From Acanthaster planci (lineage: Eukaryota; Echinodermata; Asteroidea; Valvatida; Acanthasteridae): a stretch of 64,000 nt of DNA. The notes below the pieces were generated by a model. That model was not told where the DNA came from. It ran no database searches and saw nothing but the letters and a program-made list of their open reading frames with translations. The stretch lies in NCBI RefSeq assembly GCF_001949145.1, contig NW_019091414.1, positions 268,361 to 332,360 of the forward strand. The letters run 5' to 3'. Each line of letters opens with the position of its first letter. Position 1 is the stretch's first letter. The position numbers were made by a program, and so were the translations under genes. This document shows, piece after piece, positions 24,131 to 38,652 of the stretch.

Positions 24131-27100
24131 TTTAAAATACTTGAGTAAGTTAATCTTTATTTCTGTCTACAACAAAACATCAAATAAAATTCGTCGCAAC
24201 GTTGTTGCAAAGTGAATAGCAATAACAACCGTGGACAAAAATCTATCAAAAAGAAAAGAAAAAACCAAAACCATACGTTATTTTATTGCCTTTATCCCAA
24301 AGTGTAAAAAATATATAACAAGCACTATATAACTAATTCTGTGGGAATGAGGCGATTGGACGTACTTTATTTATGCATCTAGTTATTTTAGTTCCAATGA
24401 CATTACTTTTAACTGTTCAACAATACTGACAAAGATGAAACGTACTCAAGAAGACAGTGCCATTTGAAATTTTTCAATCGTGACACTTTTGAACAGGACA
24501 TTAATTAATAAAACTAACAGAAATTTCACAAACAGAATACAGCCCAAATGCAAAATCTTGGGGAAAATTCAACATTCCAATCTATAGAGAGATTTCAAGT
24601 GCACTTGGGGCATTTACATTATAAAAAAGAAAGAAAGATTGCGCATTCATCTTTCAAACTAAATAAAAGTATTATATATGATACATTACTATAGCTTGTT
24701 GATATTAAGGATATTCCAACTACAGTTCAGAATACTGCATAAGTATTCTAATGAGGTTCACCAACTGGAATTATTAACAGGTCAAGTCAAATGCCAAATA
24801 ATAATAAAGATAAACAATGGTAAAAGATGGCTTTGTCACTGTTCATTTCCACAGCTCCTTACTAAAGACAGTGAGGCGTAATAAGGTTGTGATTGACTTG
24901 AGACATGATTAATCACTATCTTGGACCCTTCGCACTATGTCTCCACTTTTCACAACACGAACGGCTAAGAATACAATCTGAAAAACCATTTCCTCTTGAA
25001 ATGAAAAGTTCAGTTATATAAACCAAGAAAAAATAAGACAACATTCAACCTGCAGGCGCAGGACAACGTGCAAAGACAAAGGTCAGTTTTTCTTCTTAAT
25101 TCAACTCAATTTCTTTTTCGCAAGTGAGCATTTAATGAATTTTGAAGAGAAAAGTGATCGTAATCCAAAGTGTTGATAAACTCTTCAAAAGTGTCAACCT
25201 TATCTTCTATGATATGACAGTAAAATGAAAGCATTTATATGTACAATATTCTTAGGCTTAAATGGTAATGAGAAAACAATTCCCAATCACAGATGAAAAC
25301 CATTCTGGTATTAATCGGAGAAAAGGAGTAAAACCAGGTTACCTGCAAAAATTTTATTTAATGTGTACGCCTTATGTCTGGTTCTTAATAATATTCCATT
25401 GAACAGTTTATTAGCAAAGCTTTACTTTCCTTTTTTCCCCATTTTTTTTCACTCCCTCTAACCCACAGAAAATGGTAACAGTTATTATACCGCATTTCTA
25501 AAGATATTTGTATTGTTTTGTTTGTGCACCATGCACTAAATTGTAGCATACACAAGTAGCTGTACAGGTCAGAAAGTGTTTCAGTATTTTTCTATAATGA
25601 TAGCGTGCTGTCCATCAAAAGTTCTTTAACAAGTCTTCTCACAAATCCTTTCATAAAACAGTCACAAGTAACAATGTATAAACCGTCAAAGGAATACATG
25701 TTACAATTCATTTGAATAGCTTACAACTTGACTTGTAACTGAACAGCTTCTGATGGTCTTGCGGGAACCCATCATGGACTACACCTCCAACATTGCAAGG
25801 TCTTGCACATGAATATGCAAAAAAGTCTCATTCATGACTTGAACTATATTCACAAGCTGAACATTTTATAATGCTACAGTGCGTGCACTGCAGATATTCA
25901 GGACCATTAGAAATGGGTATACATGTGGGATACATATGTGGCTTGGAAAAACTAGTTGGTTAAGTCACACCTTCATGAGGTTATTTTATCTTGCACACTG
26001 TAAGCAATGTCCATTTCACATCAATATAATCTTGCATAAACACATGGGTTTTTTAAGTAACTCCATCCACATCAATTCCTATGGTCTCTATTGATGTATC
26101 GATGTGCAAGCTCAGCTGAAAAAGGTGTGGTCTTGACAGCCTAATTTGGTTCGTAAGTGTGATTTCACTTCAGTTTAAACCACGCCCACTGCACATGCAC
26201 TGCACACAGTTACAAGCATTGATCGCCGTTTACATGGAATGGGAAGTTAATGCGAACTTCAACGATAGTCCAATGGGAGCCTGCAAATTGGGGTGCGTCT
26301 GCCTTTGTGACGAAGTCACTTACGAACCGGATACCACAGTTATACTTAACACCAAAGGTTAAAACCATTTACAGGAGGTTTTACAAGACTACATATACTC
26401 CAACTTGCATTTTCTTTGCATTTGCATATGCCCAACCATCTAAAATTAGTGACTGGTCATTAATTTCAGGTTCATGTTTGCTAAATTACATCAAGTAACA
26501 TTCTAGAGTTAGTGCTCTGTATTTTAAACACAAGGCAAAACATTTTAAGGTAATGACAACCCTTGTTCCTAGGGCACTGTTACAAGGAAGCTTTCAGAAT
26601 CAATGCCAACCAAACTCTGTACAATACCAAGGGCCAATCCACCAAATTTGATTTTTGGGGGCCCAAACAAGTTGGATTTTTTGATGAATCCTTTCATGAT
26701 CTTTCTGAGGGGTGAGGCTACAGTTTGAGACATTTTACATGCTTTTAGGAGAAAGGGAAACAAAAAAGGCGAAAACTTAACCTTTCATTTAAAAAATATA
26801 GTGGCTTTGTTAGTGGGCATAGCCTCCACTTCCCCCGAACCACCCTTGCACAATACGTGGGTATACTCTTTAAACTTTTTCTGTTACATCAAGGCCTACA
26901 TGAAGTAAGAGTGCCTTAGCTATGGTGATATGCTGCCAACACAAGCAGTTAGATTTGAGCAGACTGTAGTAAATTGGATTAGTGGGATTAGTAGTACATT
27001 ACTAAGTCCTTATGAAGGACATTAATTTCTACATAAATACATGTACAGTCCAGAATATACCACATACACTTCCTTACATACAAAACCTCGCAAGAGAACA

Positions 27101-27658
27101 TTTTGCAACAACAATCAAACTATGGGATAAATATAAACAAATGTACAGATATTGTTTAAATATCAATTTTTAAAACTCCTGCTGCAATTCTTTCAATCAA
27201 CTTACCATACTTGAAAAGTATTATTTGCTATGCTATAGAAAAATTAAAATAAAGTTCTTTGTTGTCATTAAAAATAAAGTAAATCTGAGCTTTGATTCTG
27301 CAAGTCTATGTGTAAGTTATCTGGTTGACTGGTAACATAAAATTCTGAAGAAATTTGAAAGTTTGATTTTAAAAAGTTAGGAGGCTTGAGGCAATTTCTG
27401 AAGTAGCTAAGCTGGCCTAACACCACACTTTGATGATGAATTTGTTTTGGGCATTTAGGTTCCCTCTCAAGAGCGCTTTGAGTTCATTTCCAGCAGTATT
27501 TTTCATCTAATCACAATATTTTCGGTATGGGTCCACCTTAGCAGTTACAACACTTCAAATATGTTCAACACTAGGATTGAATCCCAATTTCAGATAAAAC
27601 ACAATGCATCATGCAGCACAACACATGAAGCTCTCTGAGGTATGAGTTCGTGGCCACT
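24131..27658 (-). other. possible long 3' UTR of the mitochondrial-type PEPCK
   Basis: About 3.5 kb of fairly uniform AT-rich DNA with only one short element (26146-26330) follows the PEPCK stop codon. An AATAAA on the minus strand (TTTATT at 24156-24161) could end such a transcript; nearer AATAAA motifs exist too, for example around 25350. Extent is a guess. Confidence 0.25.
26146..26330. mobile_element. MITE family B, copy 1 (CCGGTTCG ends)
   Basis: 185 bp bounded by TTGGTTCGTAAGTGTGATTT and GACGAAGTCACTTACGAACCGG. It is flanked on both sides by AT (26144-26145 and 26331-26332), giving a 2 bp target duplication. Internal marker AGTTTAAACCACGCCC is shared with the copies at 51846, 58553 and 59558. 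It has no coding capacity. Confidence 0.8.
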
Positions 27659-30600
27659 TTACATGGCTTTTACACGATCTTCCAATGAGTTCAATTCAGA
27701 CATGACACCCTCAGGCAAGTCCACGTTCACTTGATCATCAAAGTATTTCCTAATCTGTTGGACTTCCTCCATCCAGAAACCTTTTGGGAGATGAAAGAGC
27801 TCATACATATCTTCTGGTTCAACGTCCAAGCCATGAACATTGAGAGTACCCTCCTTGGGAACAAGTCCAATAGCTGACTTCTTAGCGATATCTTCTCCAT
27901 TACACCGCTTCAGGATCCAGTCAAGCACCCGGATGTTCTCACCAAAACCAGGCCACAAGAACTTGCCTTCCTCGCTGGTGCGGAACCAGTTGACATGGAA
28001 GATTTTGGGCAGTTTAAGGCCTGGCTTATGCTGGAAATGTAACCAATGCTGGAAATACTGGCCGACATTGTAGCCAAAGAAGGGTCGCATTGCAAACGGG
28101 TCATGCATTATAACTTTGCCTGCCAAAAGAAAGAAAAATCCAAAAATCAACAAAAGCTAGCTTCAAGTACATGTAGATGATATATGAACAGACTGACAAT
28201 TTGTACGTCAGTTCAATGTTCTTACTTTAAATGCATAAAATAATAAGTGATGAGTTACTTTTTTGACATACTGTCCTTTTGACCTCTCACCTTTGTGCTC
28301 AGCAGCAGCAGTAGCCTCTGACCTCATAGCAGCCCCTACAAAGACTCCATGTTGCCAATTCAATGCTTCATACACAAGAGGGACTCCTAAACCAAAGACA
28401 CAAAAATCTCAAGAGTGTGGAAACCAATATTCAGAACTTTCAATTATTACCCAAGTTTTCTTGTCAGAAAAAAACAGCCATATTCTCAGCCAACTGACAA
28501 CATTTCTGATAAGGTAGCTTTGCTAGATGTTCAGAGGTATCACCAGAAACAATATATTTTTTTGCATAATAATAAAAAATTACATCAATCTGACCATTTC
28601 ATTCAAATAAAAAAATCAACAGGTTTATTTTTACTAAAAGTTGTTGGTTTTGAGTAAATCTTTGCTAAATTGTGCTGTGTCAAACAAAAAAAAAATCTCA
28701 AGTTCTTATTTTAATTAGGTTTCTATGTCCCACCGGACTTCATCTCATTCTACAGACATTTTTGTTCCAACTCTCCCGCCCATTTCCTTTACCTTTTGGT
28801 CTTCTCCCGCCAAACAGAATGGCATCAATGGGTACCCCCTCCGGGTCTTCCCAAGCTGGATCAATGACAGGGCATTGTGATGCAGGTGTACAGAATCTGG
28901 AGTTAGGATGAGCAGCTGGTACTCCGCTATCTTTACTCCAGTTCTCCTTACCCAGCCAAGTGGTGATGGATACATCCTGCAATAAAGCATCAACGTTCAC
29001 CAAATATCTGTAAAAATCTCCTTTTTCAATTTTCAACATTGTAGTAAGTTTTGAAACCAAACCCATAATGTTTAACTTCATTAAGTTCAAGAGTGCACAA
29101 AATGCTGATCCTTCCACCTCTGCGGTCTGGGTTCGAATCTCAGCCCGGTCTACATGTGGATGTGGTTTTCAGTCCCTACCCAATTCTGTGAGCTTCACCC
29201 AGAATATTCCTCTGGGGTTTTCCTCCCACCTCTTAAAGTGTAACTGCTTCTCACTGTCCCCTCTCTACAGGTTTCTTCAGGCTTGCGAGCTACAGTTCCA
29301 GGGGTCCTTTGAGAAATCCTTGGTGTCATTACCAGAAATGATTAATAATAATAATAATTCAAACTGTCCAGCATGACTGTGCCAAAATTGGGGGCAACCA
29401 TCTCAAAGTTTTCTAAGTTGTGTCATTAATGTTACCTTTGATGTCTCCTTCTCCAGACCCTCCCAATAGAATCCTCCATCACTGGTTTCCGCTACGTTGG
29501 TAAACACTGTATTCTTCATGCACGTTGCCAAGGCATTGGGATTGGTTTTACTGGATGTTCCTGGTGCAACACCAAAGAAGCCATATTCAGGGTTGATAGC
29601 TCGCAGACGCCCTTCTTTGTCAAACTTCATCCAGGCGATGTCATCACCAATGCACTCCGCCTTCCAGCCTGGTAAGCTTGGCATGATCATGGCAAGATTT
29701 GTTTTACCACAGGCACTTGGGAAAGATGCAGCGATGTACTTCTTCTCCCCTTGTGGATTAGTCAGTCCTAGGATCTGAAAATGTCAGGGAATTCAATGTT
29801 CTACTTCAAGCATTTCTCTACGCAAAGACAAGCAGAAACCAAAATGGAAGTCTGTAGCCTTAGAAATTACCGTAGTGCTCAGTAGTGACTGTAATACTGA
29901 CACATCATATCTTTTTTTTATCTAGGAAGTGGGAAACAAATTGGAAATTTTGTACTGAAGACACAAAGTTGAAATTGGTGCACAATAGATGTGGACAAAA
30001 AGCTGTGTTCTGATTAAAATGAGAGCTCTATGAAGAGCATTTACCAGCATGTGTTCAGCCAACCAGCCCTCATCTTTGGCAATTCTTGAAGCAATACGTA
30101 AAGCAAAACACTTCTTGCCCAGAAGTGAGTTACCACCATAGCCACTGCCAAAGGAGATGATCTCTCTGTTGTCAGGGATGTGTGAGATGATGGTCTTCTC
30201 TGGGTTGCATGGCCAGTTGTTGATTGGAGGTGCTAGTAGGAGAAATAAGTAATTTACATTTCAGCATCACCTGAACTAGTATTACAGTTATTGGCCTCAA
30301 CAAGAATTTAAGAGAATACAACAGTGAGCTTTGAATAATTTCAGTGAACAGGTTGCCTAAGACAGAGCTATTAACCGGAGAAGCCTTGTGACCAGTTGCT
30401 TTGCAGCCAACTAGTTACTCTTATAGAGTATGCTGAAATTCTTTGATTAACCCTAACCCCCTAGGGTGTATGCAAAATTGTATTGAAATTGCAGGATTTG
30501 GGACTGTTAGAGTTAATGAAATTGCACAGACACACAGGTATGCCTGAAAATGGTCCAAACTGGCTGGTGGCCACTATCAACTGGAGTCAAACTGAATTGA

Positions 30601-33600
30601 CAGAACCGTGTGCCTTTGACAAATACACACAAAGGGCAGGAAATGTGGCTACAAAAAACAAACTGCCCATTGGGCCAGTTACCGGTAGCTAAAATGGCTA
30701 GTATGATACATTCATGTAGAAAATGGCTCAGCAATTTGTTAAGCAGCAGACTAAAACTTTCAACCAAGTAATTTGCATGTAAAAACTCACTCGTCATGGG
30801 TAGTGGCTGACCAACTGAGTGAAGACATTTGACAAAGTCTCCCTCACCAAGTACATCTAGAGCTTTCTTGCCCATGCGAGTCATTATACGCATACTGGCT
30901 ACAACATAGGGAGAGTCTGTCAACTCGACACCAATCTTGGAGAGTGGAGATCCATAGGGTCCCATGCTGAATGGTACAACATACATGGTTCTTCCTGATT
31001 AAATAAAGCAGATTCATGTTAGTCACTGATGATCATTATGGTTGATAATATGTCAGTACCAGAGTCAACACACTGATGTTAAATCCAGCCCCTTTATGCC
31101 AAAACAAAATATTTTTACCTAATGTCATTTACAATAAATGATTTAAAATTTTTGTGCACATTTTAAACAAACTGAAAGTGAAGCACAGAATCCAAAATAA
31201 TTGGGCACCATCCCATTTTGACAGATTGCACTGAATACGATACAGGTAGATTCAGGGAACACAATCCGAAATGGATTCCTTCTTAGTAAGTCCACTGAGC
31301 ATAATTATCCAAATTATTTTGCATGAATAGGAACCCTGGACACTTTACCACAGTTTTTGCATGAAGCTACATGTATTGTGGATTGCATGACTACATTCAA
31401 TTTTTTGTACATGTACTTTGGGAGGATTCAACAACAAATTTTTAAAAAGTGGTGTTCCTACCGGCATGCAATAGCCACCTTTTCCTATTCGACATGCAAC
31501 TTGTGTAAACAAGTTATTCCTTACTGCAGTGTTTTTAATTACAAACTAACAATAAAATATCAACTTAATCAAATTAAATTATTAACTGTTTTCCATTCCA
31601 TGAAGCAACAAGTCAATATGACAATGAATGGCATTGACAATGCTGGACTTGTTTGTCACAAAAGTGTTCCAAAAACCAATTCACTGACAGTGGTTTCCTG
31701 TTCCTTTTGCTCTGCTCTACATGTATATTTAGGATAAAAATTTGTTGAGTAATGTGCTGACCTCACATGCAAGGAAATACCGGTAAATCCCATATGTATA
31801 ATCTGCAGGTATTGAATGGTACATGTACGCGTAGTTCCACGTCACGCTTGTATAATACTCAGTACAGCACAGGAAGGCCAAACCACAAACTAATTACAAT
31901 GTACAGAGTATATGTTGGCTACCTCGCCATAAAACTGGACTACCATCTTTAATAATGTTTTTGCTCAATGCCTACAACAAAGACTCATGAACAACCAGTC
32001 CTGATCCATTACATGTACATGCGGAACCTGATTCTATGAGAAATCTGTTTTCTTTCTGTCTGGTAGATTATTCAGAATTCCTGAAATTACTGTGAAAGGC
32101 ATTATTTGTCTTGCTACCCTTATGCATGTTTACTGTACATTTAACCAAGCACACAAAGCTGGACTAGCATCAATGATGTCTTGATCCTGCTATTGCACTG
32201 TATTTTGATGGTTTTCCACTTAACATGCTAAAACTTTGTTGATTGGTCATACAGATGAGCATTGTATTTTCATTACAGTGATAAGAAATCACCCACTTAC
32301 TCTAAACTTAAAACAAGACCTGTAGCCTTTTTTTTGACAAATGGAATGGCGTCAATTCCAAGAGGAAGCTCCCAATATGGTATGCTGAGTAATACCATCA
32401 GTGGACCTTCCCCACATGTTGTGGTTTACCTGGAATGGATGTAGGTTAGTCATGACATCACCCCATAACCAGGATATGGAACCCATGAGCTCTACATCCA
32501 TCCTCCAGTGTAGGAGGAGTCAGCCTATTTATTCTAGATCATGGCAAAGCCCATACCACATTTCAACACTGGTAAGCATTCTATGTAAATCAAAGCACTG
32601 CCACGTTCTTCCTGTACTCAATGCCAATGCAAGATAAGGAACCACATGTGTATGAATGGTGCCAACGAGGAATCCCGTGTACAAAACCATTTCCCTAAAA
32701 GCACCAGTCATTCAGCTGTGCATGCAAATGACTTAAAGAAGTTCAGATCTACATGTTGTACAAAAGCTTAGGTTGTCAACATGTTGAAAATGGAAATGTT
32801 TTCTCTTAGAAAAGGCTACTTTTCTAAGAGAATTTTTAACCAAATTTTTAATATTGATTTTTTTCTTGAAACTACTGAAGAATCATGCAAACAAATGATT
32901 TATTTTCCATTTTCCAAGACAGACTAAGTTTTAAGAACAAGTCTCTCCAATAAGCATTTTCATGTACCCATGACTGCAATTATAATGCTGCCCACTTCCT
33001 CAGGTGGTATTTATTCACAGAATGGAATAACAACTAGAAATAAGACCAAGGCTTTGACCCAGTGATTTTAACATTTAAAAAGAAGGCTCACCCTTCATAC
33101 ATCCAGGGAAGCGATCATCAATTGCCTTCTGAAGGTCTCCCGGTGATATCCACTTGCCTACAGTCCCTTCAACCCCTTCTCTAGGGATGGGGACAGTATC
33201 TCTTTGATAGGGAGTTGATATAACTGTCTTGCTCTCCACACGGGCAACATCTTTAGGGTCTGTTCTTGCCAACCAGCTAGACAAAATGAAAACAAATCAA
33301 CTCTGTGAGTGTTTTCTATCAAAAGGTACATTACCTTTATGAGCCTATGCCACCAGTTTTTATTGTACATTTACGTGTAGCTTGTACTTTTTACCAAAAG
33401 ATCATGAGGAAGAGTGAGCCAGTTAAAACTTAACCTTTCTCTTCAGTTATGGATTGATGGTACACATACATGTATCTGATCCAGTTTTTGTCCAACCAAG
33501 AGTTTTCTCAAATCAAGATTACTTTTACTTGCTCACAACTCTTCATTTTGAGTATTGGTGTTAGGGTCTAGATTTCTGACAGCGCTTAGTCAAGAATTGA

Positions 33601-36600
33601 GATTTCATTTGCGTCTTACATCACAGTGGAACCTTACAAATCACACAGTCAGTTCACTGATCCAAGTCTCTCTGATAAAAGCTCACTGACCCATAATTTC
33701 AGGATGACAAATATGACTTTGATATTGAGCCTTTAAAATGTTGCACAGCTTACCAGTTCTCATATTTGGCAAGTCTTTTGACAATGCCTTCCTTTTCCAT
33801 CTGTGTCAGGAGGGCTTTGTTCTCTTCCTGGGAACCATCACAGATGTAGACATTATCTGGCTGGCAAATCTCTGCCTTCTCTAAGACGTATTCTCTAACA
33901 TGAGGCTGGAGGTCATCAAGTTTTCCGTTGACTATCTTAGGGAGGGGAGCTGCTTGAGAGCTGATACTACAAGCTGGCATACTGGCGAGTGTTTTGCTGA
34001 AATTATACGCTTGACTATTAACAGAAAAACAAAAGACAGAGAAACGGCCGTCATTTTTCCAACAAAACAAATTTAAATTGATACAAGTATATGTATTTAT
34101 TTATTCAAGCCCAATAACTGGCATGAACTACTTTTGAACTGAACTGAACTGTGGTGATAAAGAACAAATGAAGTTCAAAAAAAGTTATTTGATGAAGGTT
34201 CTTACAAGTTATTGCATGATCTGCGTTTGTGGAATTGCTATGGGTCCTCGTGATTAAAAAAGTGTCACATACATGTACATGTACATGAAAAGTGTAAAGT
34301 TTCTCACATTTGTTTTGATTAAATAGTTTTAAAAAAACTGTCCTGCAGAAGACAGCTGCAGCTATTCATATGTGATATTGACCCATCCATCCATGCACAA
34401 ATCACTGGCCACTTTTTTAAAAAAGATATTTTTGCTAATCCCAACTTGTTTTCCCAATGAAATTAAACATATTGAATTATTTTTTGCGATTTAATTCTAA
34501 TTTCATAATGTAACTTGAAGTTTGCTCTCATTTTTCCCACAATTTTGGTTTTCAAATACTACAGATTTACTGCATAACCGCCATATTTCAGTTACCCCTT
34601 GCTTGCTGGCATTACAACGTGCCAATTATCATCTTTGATCACGTTTGACGTTATCTTATTAAGTATACACCCCTGTAACAATGGGCAGTAAAGCAACAGC
34701 CATTGGTATTAAAACTTTAAATATGATGTCAGCAGGATGAAAGCAAGTACTACATAACTGATAACCACTCAGCTGGCTGACAAAGTCAATCTGATAAGTC
34801 CATATAAGATTGCTAAGAGACCCATGTTCCAGGGAATTAACACTGCCCTGGATACATCAAACACACCACCACCTTATTTCAGATACATGGGTCAAAGTCC
34901 AGTAACTAAAAAAATCTACCAGCTAAAAACATAGTTGGCCATTTCAAATTTCAATGTCCGTCCTCATTCCAGGGAGAGCGGGGAGATACAATTGTATACA
35001 TGTACATTATACATAAGACTGGAAATTCTTCAGGATGAGTTGAGTTCATAGTGCATAGTCCAACACTCACTATGAAACATCCTTTGTCATAATGGGGATG
35101 ATAACCATGAAGCCATAAAATGGACGAGCTTGCCTAATGGGCCTGAGCACTTACTGGATAGGGCTTCCAATAACAATTTACCATGTACATGTATTACAGT
35201 CCCAAAATTTAAGACTGTGAAAATACTGTGCCCCACTACATTTATAGCATCTGCCATGCCCAGGGGTACTGATACATGTAACGGTATGTGTGAGGTAGTC
35301 AAACAAATTTTGAAAAATTCTAGTGCCTAAAGCAAAGTGTGTGTTTTAAAAAAGGGATAAAATAAATTCAACAGGGTCTAAAAATACAATACATGTACTC
35401 TAGATTTCCCCTCCAAAATAAATCCATCTTGTATTCTGTGTCCCTCTTTACTGTTTTGAAACTGATCTAATTTCAAAATATTCAAGTTTGTTTGCCTTTT
35501 TCTTCCATCTTTGTCTATTTAAACCCCCTCACATGTATTGCAATTTTGGACTGTTTCTCCCAAGCATGAGGCACCTCCCAAGCATGTGGCACCAAAACAG
35601 GAAAAATACGAACATACATGTACAGTACATTTTCAAGATGTACAGTACATGTATATACTGCAATTTAGTGTGGAAAATTAAATTTTTTAAAAACAACAAA
35701 AGGAATGTTGCCACTTGGGGGGTGGAAAAGGGTGATAATGACCCACAGATTCAAACTCCCACTCTCAGTCACCTCCCATTAAGATTTACATGTATCACTA
35801 ATACTGCATGGCTGATTTTGCACAACTGTGCAGTGTTTCCCCCAAAGCGTTATAGCGTAGTAGGCTAGCACTGCTACACTTTACCGAATTGTCGCTACGC
35901 TATCAGATTGGCCGCTAGGCTTTATTTTTTACTGCTACACTTTAAAATTGAGTGCTATACTTAAAATGTTACCTTTAACACTTGCTACAAAAATATTTAA
36001 TGATCCAAACATGACACTGTAACTGATGGCCGCGTAGTACGGGCAGCCACCTGGACACACAAGCGCGCACAGTCACCACACAGCTATACTTATGGGCCAT
36101 TTCCTTTCTTCTCGTGTACAAAACTCACACACAACACGCAAAAAATTTCAAATCACTCCAATTTAAACCAGCTTCACTTTTCTGGGTTGAAATTTCCACC
36201 ATATGTCCCTTATATAAAACACTTCAATTTGTAGCAGATTTTTACCCATCAAAAATTTCCCGGTTTTGAGTTATTTCCAAATATCAGTTTCATGACATTC
36301 TTGTGGGGTTCCACTCTAGTACCCAACAAGGATCAAAACTGGCCTTGTGAAGTTGTGGGGTACCTTCCATTGTTCCGGTACCCCACAAGGCAGCATAAAT
36401 AAGCGCATGGGCATGTACACGTACATTAACATAGCGGGCATTTTCGTGGAGTCTCCACTTTTTGGATGGACAGTTGTGGGGCCAAGAATGCGGAGGGAGT
36501 CCAGTAGACTGGCCCCCAGTCTGGGGCTAGGCGTACCCCCAACATGCCCAACTTAATTAGCACTAGATAAACGACAAAGTTGGGATGACCATGAACATGA

Positions 36601-36908
36601 TAAAGGCAATTTAAAGCATACAACGCAAAACGAATCAACCACATCAACACAACAGTAGGCCTCTGACATTAACAAACATGCACATCTAGCGTCTGTGACC
36701 GTATAGTCGCCAACTATTGTCAAGTCTCATTGGTTTTCACAAGTAAGTGGCGAAATAAGGGACCTGTCGACTACATACACCGTCACGCTGCATATGATTC
36801 GTGCAACCATCCAGCCATAAAAATTTCCCAAACCCGCCAAATGAAAAGGCAAGCAATTCGCGCTTTATCGACTCACCGTATAATAAACCCGCGTAGGATT
36901 GACGACAT
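27659..36908 (-). CDS. PCK2-like: phosphoenolpyruvate carboxykinase [GTP], predicted mitochondrial form, 9 coding exons
   Basis: Coding exons in transcript order are 36908-36877, 34014-33754, 33276-33092, 30994-30791, 30232-30045, 29774-29436, 28976-28793, 28386-28291 and 28119-27659. All are GT-AG and in frame (1950 nt, 649 residues; mammalian PCK2 is 640). The first 32 nt exon reads [10 protein letters not shown] and joins in phase 2 to [15 protein letters not shown]. This basic, hydroxylated, acid-free leader is absent from the neighbouring paralogue, so mitochondrial import is inferred. Catalytic landmarks are intact: Arg110, Lys268, His288, P-loop FPSACGKTN with Cys312 and Lys314, Asp335, FGGRRPKG and HVNWFR. 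The conserved Asn-Cys-Trp is kept (Cys98). Six internal exon lengths equal those of the gene at 10672-20819, so the two arose by tandem duplication. The first exon has a good initiation context (AACATG). Confidence 0.95.
29105..29365 (+). mobile_element. tRNA-derived SINE remnant in PEPCK intron
   Basis: Contains an RNA polymerase III B-box-like GGTTCGAATCTC (about 29131-29142), followed by GGTTTTCAGTCCCTACCC and GGGGTTTTCCTCCCACC. The element ends in an (AAT)n tail at about 29340-29360. The A box is not visible, so the 5' part is missing. The body resembles the SINE at 49377-49659. It lies in the intron between coding exons 6 and 7, antisense to the gene. Confidence 0.65.
35830..35990. other. 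possible hAT-like terminal fragment
   Basis: Begins CAGTGTTTCCCCCAAAGCG, a hAT-style terminus, followed by repeated GCTACACTTT and CGCTACGCTA motifs. No matching opposite end was found. It is in the first intron of the mitochondrial-type PEPCK. The call is tentative. Confidence 0.25.
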
Positions 36909-37499
36909 GTTGATGTTGGTGTTTCGACAGATCCAAGTTGAACAAATCAAACTGATAAAGACTCACAGAACGTAAGTCAGTCAAATAAATTTCTCAGCCG
37001 GTCAGCTGAGTGTGCTATATGTTGCAACAACTACCCCTGGCCCTCACGACGTACGTTGCGCCGGCGGTACAGCTGATAGTCTGCGGACAACCGAGTCGTC
37101 AATCCCTGTTGGTAGTACCATAGAGAATGGTACATCAAAAAGAGACGGTTGCCAGACAAGTCGGAAAGATAGCATTTGACCTTGTGCGGTATTTTTCCAC
37201 TAATTTGCATATAATAATATTTCAGCGCAAAAACGTGAGCACTCATCAAAATCAATTAATATCTAAAAGGTCCCATAGCACTTTGAATTAATTCATTGGT
37301 TTTAGAGTTTAATCGTACGTTTAAGAGACTTCGCAATCCTGATTTTCTGGTGAAGAAACTCAACACAAGATGACGTCAACGAAATATAGGTGTGGCGTCA
37401 TATACCTTATATGATTGGCTCTTGATGAAGGCTCGGCTCATGAATATTTATATTTCAACTATGACATGCACAAAATGCTACTGTGTTCGGCGCAAACAC

Positions 37500-37577
37500 A
37501 TGCTAACGTACATGTACAATGTGCACTGTACATGTACATGTACATGTACAGTACATGAACATGTACATGTACTGTAA
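37500..37577. repeat. ACATGT-type simple repeat
   Basis: Dense palindromic run of GTACAT/ACATGT units (for example TGTACATGTACATGTACATG). The same hexamer recurs in shorter runs at about 12845-12880, 34270-34290, 35620-35660 and 55575-55595. Confidence 0.8.
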
Positions 37578-38602
37578 TTTAAATGTACTCAGTTCGATAC
37601 CAATGAAAGCTCCACATGAAGCAAGATATGGGGCAGAGAGAACCCCCCTCTTTTGCGTTGGTCATTGTTTGACCGGAATCTCAAGCAGGGTCAGGAATTC
37701 TTTTCAGGCTTGGGGGGGGGGGAAACTAGTCTAGCCTGAGAGTGTCCATTAAGGGGGTACACCTCCGTCCCATATCTTGCCAGGTGACGTAGTGATAATT
37801 AACAAAGATGGGAACAAACGTTTTTATTTCTACGTGACTATCTGTAGTGACCACATGTCGTCAGGGAATTAGACTAAATAAAAATAGCCAAGTACCTCGA
37901 AACGTTTTATCGAAGAAAATGCAACTGCTATTTGATAACAATTTATCTTTTTCATCATTGAACGTTGTTATCATTAGATACAAAATTTCTAACAAATTTC
38001 CAAAAATTCTGCATATAGCAAAACAATACAGGAAAAAAGGAAACATAATAAAAATGATTTCCAAAAGTAAAGAACCTTACAAATTACGCAATGGGCCATT
38101 CAAATATGTCTCCAGTGCACTAACATTCCAAAATTGTTAGATTAAATACCAGAAGAAATCTTTCCAAATTAAAAGATGGTAATTTTTTGGATATTTTAGT
38201 GGTTATACTGAACTAAAATTTGATGGCTTATTCAATTGTTTAATGGTAAACACTTAACCTACTATATTCCTATCCTTACAAAACAAAACTCGTGCTCCGA
38301 GTACATGTACGCTTAACATTTTGTTGTGAATTATATGGGTATTGATCAATTTGTATGAATTTTCTCGCACTGTTGCTATTTTTTGTAGGTATCATTAACA
38401 GTGACTAAATAATGCCATTGAGGAGAGCCTATTTGCTCGACCGGTATATTTACAAACGATTTAAGTCGCCCTGGTACAACACTGTTATCGCGGCCAAAGT
38501 AACAGTGTTTAACGGGAAAACTTGCCAATTTGTTTTGTACTAAGTGTGGGCCGCATCAAGTTTGCATAGTTTTTATTCATAAAGTTCTGCCGAGATATCG
38601 TC

Positions 38603-38603
<1 letters not shown>

Positions 38604-38650
<47 letters not shown>
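38604..38650. repeat. (TC)n microsatellite
   Basis: An uninterrupted TC dinucleotide run of about 47 bp, with no other content. Confidence 0.95.
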
Positions 38651-38652
<2 letters not shown>

